Origin: an uncultured Thermomicrobiales bacterium
GTDB lineage: Bacteria > Chloroflexota > Chloroflexia > Thermomicrobiales > UBA6265
Reading direction: 5' to 3'
Assembly (NCBI GenBank): GCA_902806375.1
Contig: CADCWK010000232.1
Span: 1-25,645, forward strand
DNA length: 25,645 nt
In this document: positions 23,236 to 25,645 of the stretch, one piece after another
How positions within the stretch are numbered: position 1 is the stretch's first letter
How the letters are laid out: each line of letters opens with the position of its first letter
Made by a program: the position numbers and the translations under genes
The notes under the pieces: model-generated
The model's input: only the letters and a program-made list of their open reading frames with translations
What the model was told of the DNA's origin: nothing
Databases searched by the model: none

Positions 23236-24000
23236 ATGCTCCGCTTCGCCTACAGCACGATCAACTGGGGAGCCACCTGCGACGTGCCGGCCGCGCTCGC
23301 GGAGATCCGCGCGACCGGTTGGGGCGCGGTCGAGTTGTACGGCCACACGCTCGAGCACCTGGGGCCGGCGACGGCGCTCGGCCCGGCCCTCGACGGCCTC
23401 GCGGTGGCGACCCTCTTCGGCTCGGTGGCCTTCCCGCTCACCCCGGAGCAGCGCGAGATGCACCGCGCCAAGATCGCCTATGCCGCGGAAGTCGGGGCGA
23501 CCGCGTACGGGATCGTCGGCGGGCAGCGGCTGCGCTACCGCCCGCCGAGTGACGCGGAATACGCCGAGCTCTCCGCATTCCTCGAGGATCTCGCGGTCGA
23601 GGGGGCGGCGCGCGGCGTGGCCGTCTCCTACCACCCGCACACCGGCTGCACCGTGGAGACCGCCGGGGAGATCGACCTGCTCCTGCGGGGGACGACGGCG
23701 CTGCGCCTCTGTCTGGACGCCTCGCACATCGCGCTGGTCGACGAGGATCCCCTGGCGACCCTCGATCGTTTCCGGGATCGGATCGGCTACATCCACCTCA
23801 AGGACTGGGCGCGCGGCAAATTCGTCGAACTCGGGCGGGGGACGATCGGCATCGACTTCCCGGGGCTCTTCCGCGCACTCGAGGAGCGGGGGTACGCCGG
23901 CTGGGTCGTGATCGAGAACAGCCGCAGCGACATCTCGCCGTCGGAGAGCGCCCGCGTCAACGCCGCGTATCTCACCGAGCTCGGGTACGCGATTCGCTAG
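23236..24000 (+). CDS. Sugar phosphate isomerase/epimerase family (xylose-isomerase-like TIM barrel)
   Basis: TIM-barrel protein of 254 residues in the AP-endonuclease-2/IolE-like group, which isomerises, epimerises or dehydrates sugars or inositol derivatives with a divalent metal. Metal- and substrate-site residues are visible: E33 (AVELYGH), H133/H135 (SYHPHTG), E141 (VETAGEI), D161 and H164 (LDASHIAL), H187-K189-D190 (YIHLKDW) and E227 (VVIENSR). The start is ATG 23236 with GGAAAGGGG upstream; longer in-frame readings to 22711 cross the scar. It lies 45 bases before the Gfo/Idh/MocA gene, so they probably share a transcript and a pathway, as in inositol or rare-sugar catabolism. The exact substrate is not readable. 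Confidence 0.88.
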   Translation: MLRFAYSTINWGATCDVPAALAEIRATGWGAVELYGHTLEHLGPATALGPALDGLAVATLFGSVAFPLTPEQREMHRAKIAYAAEVGATAYGIVGGQRLRYRPPSDAEYAELSAFLEDLAVEGAARGVAVSYHPHTGCTVETAGEIDLLLRGTTALRLCLDASHIALVDEDPLATLDRFRDRIGYIHLKDWARGKFVELGRGTIGIDFPGLFRALEERGYAGWVVIENSRSDISPSESARVNAAYLTELGYAIR

Positions 24001-24045
24001 GGAACCCCAGCGGTCGCGGAACGGACATCCGCGAAGGAGAGAGGC

Positions 24046-25260
24046 ATGACATTGCAACTCGCGCTGATCGGCTGCGGGGGGATGGGACGTCGCCACATCG
24101 TCGGCTTTCACAAACTCCGGGGGATCGGTCGGCAGGATATCGAGCTGGTTGCCGTCTGCGACCCCTGCCGCGCCAACGCCGAGTTGGCGCGCGATCGGGC
24201 GCGAGAACTCCTCGGCGACGCCCCAGCGATCTTCGACTCGTTCGAGGCCGCGCACCGGGCGCGCCCGGATCTCGACGCGATCATCGTCACCACCCCGCCC
24301 GATCTGCATATGTCGGTCGGTGTCGCCGCGCTCGAAGCGGGCGTCCACGTCATGGTGGAGAAGCCGATCACGCTGACGATCCGCCAGGGCCGGCAGTTGA
24401 TCGACGCCGCGACGCGGACCGGACGCAAGCTCGCGGTCGCGGAGAATTACCGGCGCGACCCGATCAACCGCCTGGCGAAGGCGCTGATCGAGTCGGGCGT
24501 CCTCGGCCGGGTCTTCCTCGGCGTGCAGTCCTCCTCCGGCTCGGGCGAGCGGGTGATCATCACCCCCTGGCGGCACCAGCGCCGGTCGGGCGGGATCGTC
24601 GTCGACATGGGGGTCCACTACACCGACCTCCTCGAATTCTTCCTCGGCCCGATCGACACGGTGATGGGGATGAGCAGGCAGGTCGACCAGCAACGGCGCG
24701 ACACGCAGGGCGCGTGGCATCCGGTCGACGCCGAGGATCTGTCGGTGGGCGTCGCGCGATTCCGCAACGGCGCGCTCGCGAACTGGCTGCTGAACCTGGC
24801 CGGGCGCGGGGAGAGCCAGTTCGCGCGAATATTCTACGGCACCGGGGGCACCCTGGGGATACCGCGCGATCGTTCCGGCGGCGAGCTGTCGCTGTCGCTG
24901 CGGCGGGATGGGCAGGATGCGAAGCTGACGCCCGAGGAACAGCTGGCGCTCATCCCGGACTTCGCGCTCGACCCGACGACCGCCGCCCTCTTCGGGGCCG
25001 ACCGACTCGCCTCCTACACCTTGCCGTTCGCCGAGGTGGACGCCAATCTCCTCGCCGTCGAGCTGGCCGATTTTGCGGATGCGATCGCTGCAGACCGCGC
25101 GCCGGAGGTGGCGGGGCTCGAGGGGCTGCGCGCGCTGGCGGTGATCTACGCCTTCCTGGAATCGGAGCGCACCGGCGGTGCGGTCGCGATCGACGAGTTT
25201 ATGAGCGGGGAAGGCTCGCTCTATTTCAGCGAAATCGAGGCTTCGCCGGCCGGGCACTGA
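24046..25260 (+). CDS. Gfo/Idh/MocA family NAD(P)-dependent sugar dehydrogenase
   Basis: Dehydrogenase of 404 residues that oxidises a sugar, inositol or related polyol using NAD(P). The N-terminal Rossmann domain has ALIGCGGMGRRH (6-17), then an acidic residue after the second strand (VCDPCRA) that favours NAD. The hallmark EKP lies at 105-107, with K106 catalytic. The C-terminal domain has GGIVVDMGVHYTDLLEFF, with D187 and H191 near the substrate. The start is ATG 24046 with GAAGGAGAG upstream. It follows the isomerase by 45 bases in the same direction. Together they look like the catabolic end of a sugar operon whose transporter was truncated upstream. Confidence 0.9.
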   Translation: MTLQLALIGCGGMGRRHIVGFHKLRGIGRQDIELVAVCDPCRANAELARDRARELLGDAPAIFDSFEAAHRARPDLDAIIVTTPPDLHMSVGVAALEAGVHVMVEKPITLTIRQGRQLIDAATRTGRKLAVAENYRRDPINRLAKALIESGVLGRVFLGVQSSSGSGERVIITPWRHQRRSGGIVVDMGVHYTDLLEFFLGPIDTVMGMSRQVDQQRRDTQGAWHPVDAEDLSVGVARFRNGALANWLLNLAGRGESQFARIFYGTGGTLGIPRDRSGGELSLSLRRDGQDAKLTPEEQLALIPDFALDPTTAALFGADRLASYTLPFAEVDANLLAVELADFADAIAADRAPEVAGLEGLRALAVIYAFLESERTGGAVAIDEFMSGEGSLYFSEIEASPAGH

Positions 25261-25611
25261 GGCGCAGGCTGCCCGATGCCGCCGCGTGCCATCCGGTCGC
25301 CACGCTCCGCGGGCGGCACACCGATGCACCGCGGGCGGGGCCGACCCGAGCCTGGGTACGATGGTGTGGTGCTCGCATAGTCGGCGACCGAATGTCGGCC
25401 CGGCCATGTTGGAGACGCCCGGGCCGCATCCCGCGCGGGGGTAATCCGCATCGCTCCCAGCAGGGCGGCGATCCCTCGCACGATGCGGCAAGGTGAGATC
25501 CTGTACTGCGCCACGCCTGCGACAATGTCGCGGCCCGAACCGCTGCCCCTGTGCGGCGTGCCGATCGCGTGTGTTGGCCGCTTGGGATATCCGTTCGAGT
25601 CCAGCGCCAGG
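25261..25611. other. Intergenic region after the dehydrogenase gene
   Basis: About 350 bases without a supported gene. It contains an 8-base inverted repeat, CCGCATCG (25446-25453) with CGATGCGG (25481-25488), separated by 27 bases. Open frames on the - strand (for example 25226-25633) have Arg/Pro/Ser-rich, non-protein-like composition. A T-loop-like GTTCGAGTCC at 25593-25602 has no pairing arms. Confidence 0.45.
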
Positions 25612-25639
25612 TTGACGTGATGAGCGGCGGCATTACACT
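25612..25639 (+). promoter_or_regulatory. Strong promoter for a gene beyond the window
   Basis: TTGACG (25612-25617) and TACACT (25634-25639) are 16 bases apart, close to sigma-70 consensus. The predicted start site lies at or just after the window end, so the transcribed gene is outside. Confidence 0.6.
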
Positions 25640-25645
25640 CCGACA

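Noticed and set aside
22966..25491. 841-codon open frame on the - strand across the isomerase and dehydrogenase genes
   Set aside because: It is antisense to two genes with clear motifs and ribosome sites. Its product is Arg/Asp/Pro-rich without recognisable domains, as expected from GC-rich third positions.
25593..25602. tRNA T-loop-like sequence GTTCGAGTCC
   Set aside because: Flanking bases cannot form the five-base T-stem, and no acceptor, D or anticodon arms are found around it.
25226..25633. 135-codon - strand frame after the dehydrogenase
   Set aside because: Composition is Arg/Ser/Pro-rich, there is no ribosome site, and it overlaps the dehydrogenase end and the terminal promoter.

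Overview
This is a high-GC bacterial window whose best fit is a member of the Chloroflexota, probably a Thermomicrobia-like lineage. That placement is an inference. It rests on Tat-exported proteins with Thr/Pro/Gly/Ala-rich linkers straight after the signal peptide, two LLM oxidoreductases of a probable F420-dependent type, Tat-routed sugar-binding proteins that lack a lipobox, and GC-rich codon use. No rRNA, tRNA, CRISPR array or insertion sequence was recognised.

Region by region. (1) 1-8.7 kb: a leftward MFS exporter, cut by the window edge, diverges from a rightward sugar-uptake locus. That locus has a LacI-type regulator, two LplB/LplC-type ABC permeases, and two tandem paralogous substrate-binding proteins of equal length, each with a Tat signal and an AlgQ-like calcium loop. 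The permease/binding-protein part is punctuated by strong hairpins and closed by a very long one. No ATPase gene is present, so the importer must borrow one from elsewhere. (2) 8.7-14.0 kb: two leftward ferritin-like diiron proteins (one exported, one cytosolic), then a leftward microbial rhodopsin with a proteorhodopsin-type DTE proton-pump motif and a glycine at the site that opens a carotenoid-antenna window in xanthorhodopsins. The rhodopsin is separated by about 1.1 kb of non-coding DNA from a rightward CPA1-type Na+/H+ antiporter. (3) 14.2-16.2 kb: a leftward GAF-PAS histidine kinase followed by a stand-alone receiver protein, with a good promoter. (4) 16.4-21.8 kb: an epoxide hydrolase and a tautomerase-fold protein lacking Pro1 on the + strand; then on the - strand two tandem LLM flavin/F420 oxidoreductases, a CmoM-like methyltransferase and a MOSC protein. 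(5) 21.9-22.7 kb: an AbrB-PIN toxin-antitoxin pair. (6) 22.7-25.6 kb: a rearrangement scar made of the first 34 codons of a fumarylacetoacetate-hydrolase-type gene and the last ~75 codons of a sugar ABC permease, followed by an intact sugar isomerase/epimerase and a Gfo/Idh/MocA dehydrogenase. The window ends on a clear promoter for a gene outside it.

How it works together. The first locus imports an unidentified oligosaccharide under LacI control. The rhodopsin would make a light-driven proton gradient that the divergent antiporter could spend on sodium export or pH control. The distal isomerase/dehydrogenase pair looks like the surviving catabolic end of a second sugar-uptake operon whose transport genes were lost. 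The features most worth a second look are the fenestrated rhodopsin next to an antiporter, the exported/cytosolic ferritin-like pair beside it, the gene-remnant scar, the hairpin-punctuated transporter operon, and the Pro1-less tautomerase.
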